Shown here one piece after another: positions 4,634-6,397 of a DNA stretch of 6,397 nucleotides. Source of the DNA: Planctomycetota bacterium. GTDB lineage: Bacteria > Planctomycetota > PUPC01 > JABMSA01 > JAUWKK01. The stretch spans positions 1 through 6,397 of the forward strand of contig JAUWKK010000171.1 in NCBI GenBank assembly GCA_030614245.1, given 5' to 3'. Every line of letters starts with the position of its first letter. The stretch's first letter is position 1. A program made the translations under genes and the position numbers. The notes below the pieces were generated by a model. The model made no database searches. It was not told the origin of the DNA and saw only the letters and a program-made list of their open reading frames with translations.

Positions 4634-6018
4634 ATCGCCACCCCGTTCAGGATGCGTGGCAGTCCCTCGACGGGCGTATGCCCGGAGCCATCCACGCCCC
4701 ACATGTGAGCTGCGAACGGTATCTGGCCATCCGGTATCGATTCGCCGAGTTGGCCGAGCAACTCGCGGCGGCGCTCCTCGCCGGCGTGCCAGAACTCCAT
4801 CGCCATTCCCCGGTCAGTCGTGCGAAACGGGTAGAAGTACCAATGGGGCAGGATGGTCATGTCGCCGTCGCCCTGCTCGGTGAAGAGCTCAGTCAGCATC
4901 GTCGGGCCGAAGCTGCAACGCGGCAGCTGGCCGTGTTTGTCCCGGGGCCATCCCGTCCGGGCGCGCTGCCCGATGTGCCTGACGCATCGCGCGAACGCCC
5001 GGCCCCTGGGGACGGAGCCCATGACGCCGTTGGTCAGACGGTTGCCCCACGCAAGATGACAGGTCGTGAAGGCCGAGTGCCCGCGTCGCAACGGCTCGAA
5101 GCTGCGGATCGTGACGGAGTCGGTGTCCATCACGAATCCGCCCTCGTTGTAGAGGAGCCAGAGGTAGAGGAGGTCGGCCTGCTGGCAGAACTGCCAGCAT
5201 TTATCAACCGCTTCCTTGAACCATGAGCAGGACAGCATGTCTTCCTGGAACTCTGTGTGGATTCGCGTGAACCAGCCGGGGTGGTGGAGCTCGAACAGCG
5301 AGACGATATCGCGAACCCACTCCGGGGGTTCGCTTCCGAACCACGCGAAGTTCATCCGCTTGGGGATGACGGGCTCGAGCGATTCGGTGTCGACGTAGAC
5401 CGTCGGCAGATCGAGCCGCTCGCAGAGCGCGTCTTGATTCTTCCGGATGATGGCGTTGACGCCGAGGTCGGGTGCGCCCGACTTGATCTCGATTCGCGCG
5501 TCGTAGCCGTTCGGGATTCCGTCGCAGCCGATAAATGCGATCTCGGACGCGCCGCAGAGCCACGCGAAATGAATCGCCGGGATGATCGTGCCCTTGTGAC
5601 CGATGAGGAGTTGATCGAACAGGAGCGAGCGTGGGTTGAAGTTGTCGATGTCCGGCGCCCGGCCCCATCTGTAACCGACACAGTCCGGAATCCGGGCGGT
5701 CGGAAGATCACAAAGGAAGAGCCGCTCGTGGGCGATGTCACCGTGTTCCGTCATGTATTGCGTGTCCGGTCTGATGCTGAGGACCGGCGTCGACCTCATA
5801 CCCGGCTCGAGCCAGACGGCCTGCTTTGCATCGAGGGCGAAGAAGAACGTCTCGACGGACCGCTCGGCCATGTGGTCGAACTGCACGGCGTCATTGATGA
5901 AGATGACCGGGTCCCCGATCTCGGCGAGGTTCTCGAACTGGAACTTCGTCGGGCCTTTGCCGACGATGACGAATCGGCAGCCCTGATATTTGCCCGCATA
6001 GTCCGAGAGCGGCTTCAT
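4630..6018 (-). CDS. Fusion: MptE-like (DUF115/MAF) domain + DXD glycosyltransferase (Gly_transf_sug type)
   Basis: This is a 462-residue two-domain protein. Residues 1 to about 215 form an MptE-like Rossmann domain: loop FVIVGKGPT (16-24), then AIHFAWLCGASEIAFIGCDG (148-167), the same blocks as the separate MptE-like gene at 2129-2803. From about 218 a second domain starts, VIPKRMNFAWFGSEPPEWV. It contains QQADLLYLWLLYNEGGFVMD at 279-298 and the DXD metal/nucleotide-sugar motif Asp298-Thr-Asp300. It then has TNGVMGSVPRGRAF and ends with an AAHMWG block, typical of the Och1/TcdB-like capsular-type glycosyltransferases. The start at ATG 6018 has AAGGA 6 nt upstream and overlaps the previous stop by one base (TGATG). 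No signal peptide or membrane anchor is visible, so it probably acts in the cytoplasm. The first domain may make or transfer one sugar and the second add another; the substrates are unknown. Confidence 0.8.
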   Translation of the reverse strand: MKPLSDYAGKYQGCRFVIVGKGPTKFQFENLAEIGDPVIFINDAVQFDHMAERSVETFFFALDAKQAVWLEPGMRSTPVLSIRPDTQYMTEHGDIAHERLFLCDLPTARIPDCVGYRWGRAPDIDNFNPRSLLFDQLLIGHKGTIIPAIHFAWLCGASEIAFIGCDGIPNGYDARIEIKSGAPDLGVNAIIRKNQDALCERLDLPTVYVDTESLEPVIPKRMNFAWFGSEPPEWVRDIVSLFELHHPGWFTRIHTEFQEDMLSCSWFKEAVDKCWQFCQQADLLYLWLLYNEGGFVMDTDSVTIRSFEPLRRGHSAFTTCHLAWGNRLTNGVMGSVPRGRAFARCVRHIGQRARTGWPRDKHGQLPRCSFGPTMLTELFTEQGDGDMTILPHWYFYPFRTTDRGMAMEFWHAGEERRRELLGQLGESIPDGQIPFAAHMWGVDGSGHTPVEGLPRILNGVAI

Positions 6019-6397
6019 CAACTTTCCTTTCGATAGATCCCGAGTTGAGTTATGCCATCGGGGTTCGGATTGGGATCCTCGCCCCACAGATCGGCGATGA
6101 GTTGTTCACAGTATTCCGGCCGGTAGTGGAGGACGGCGACGCCGCCAGGATTGAGGCATGCGAGCATTTCTTTGAGCGCGGCCGCTTGATCATCGGGCGT
6201 GAGGTGAGGGAGCGTGACGGTGCAACAGACGACGTCATACTCGGGAGACAAATCGAGCGAATCGACGAACACCAGCCGGGGGCATCCCATTCGCTCTGGT
6301 TGCTTGCCGTGCGCGGGCACATTGCATTTCCGAGTTTCCGAGATGGCGAGCCTGATACATTCGCGGTTGGGATCGTATGCCTTGGTGAATTTGAAAA
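6018..6397 (-). CDS. Class I SAM methyltransferase, C-terminal part (5' end beyond window)
   Basis: About 125 C-terminal residues are visible; the reading frame is open to the right edge, so the gene starts outside. LSPEYDVVCCTVTLPHLTPD is the strand-and-loop after the SAM pocket. It is followed by a helix AAALKEMLACLNPGGVAVLH, the canonical 'leading to LxPGG' element of Methyltransf_12/25-type enzymes. The glycine-rich SAM motif I is expected upstream, where DPNRECIRLAISETRK may be the helix after motif I, as in enzymes that use residues carried on that helix; this is uncertain. No substrate can be named. It ends at TGA 6018-6020, overlapping the fusion gene start by one base, so it belongs to the same operon. 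A GTG at 6318-6320 is in frame, but it lies within the fold and is unlikely to be the true start. Confidence 0.75.
   Translation of the reverse strand, partial: FKFTKAYDPNRECIRLAISETRKCNVPAHGKQPERMGCPRLVFVDSLDLSPEYDVVCCTVTLPHLTPDDQAAALKEMLACLNPGGVAVLHYRPEYCEQLIADLWGEDPNPNPDGITQLGIYRKES
6025..6029 (-). promoter_or_regulatory. Ribosome binding site deciding the fusion gene start
   Basis: AAGGA on the - strand lies 6 nt before ATG 6018. It places the start at the TGATG junction rather than at the in-frame ATG 6087, 23 codons upstream inside the methyltransferase gene. Confidence 0.6.

Noticed and set aside
5257..6036. Long + strand open frame opposite the MptE-glycosyltransferase fusion
   Set aside because: The fusion on the - strand has two recognisable domains and a ribosome binding site. 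The + strand frame has neither and gives an Arg/Asp/Glu/Val-rich product typical of a shadow frame.

Overview
The window is GC-rich, gap-free coding DNA that looks viral: a siphovirus-type phage or a prophage. The identifying genes are the lambda G / GT / tape-measure set for tails. The chaperone has an unusual residue pattern (FGRAMAGDAI, FTLRELVWMAEG, SAADFNPF) that reminds me of prophages in Planctomycetota-like bacteria, but that is recollection and a low-confidence host guess. No tRNA, rRNA, CRISPR array, integrase or attachment site is visible.

Layout. Positions 1-1690 (+ strand) carry the 3' end of a G-type tail assembly chaperone, the overlapping GT frame (probably reached by -1 ribosomal frameshifting) and the N-terminal 400 or so residues of a TP901-type tape measure protein. 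At 1639/1640 the reading changes abruptly. Positions 1640-1884 are an inverted copy of 1-245, with 9 mismatches and no gaps by my hand alignment. The tape measure gene is cut there and ends on 16 codons read from the antisense of the second chaperone/GT copy. From 1687 to the right edge everything is on the - strand. Read in transcription order from the right edge these genes are: a SAM methyltransferase (partial), a fusion of an MptE-like (DUF115/MAF) domain to a DXD glycosyltransferase, two paralogous Methyltransf_24-type methyltransferases, a sulfotransferase, a stand-alone MptE-like protein, and a complete second G-type tail chaperone.

How the genes fit together. The - strand genes overlap by 1, 4, 1, 4 and 4 nt (TGATG or ATGA), then by 23 nt into the chaperone. 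They therefore look like one translationally coupled operon that makes, methylates and sulfates a glycan and runs straight into tail morphogenesis. The simplest idea is a virion- or tail-decoration module, or one that modifies the host surface, carried inside the tail operon. The acceptor cannot be read from the sequence.

The most striking structure is the pair of diverged inverted tail modules. Either the window contains a real inversion/recombination product between two related phage tail regions, or it is a chimeric assembly of two related genomes. The divergence of the arms argues against a simple snap-back amplification artefact of one molecule. Inverting 246-1639 would place GT and the tape measure in normal order behind the sugar operon and the complete chaperone.
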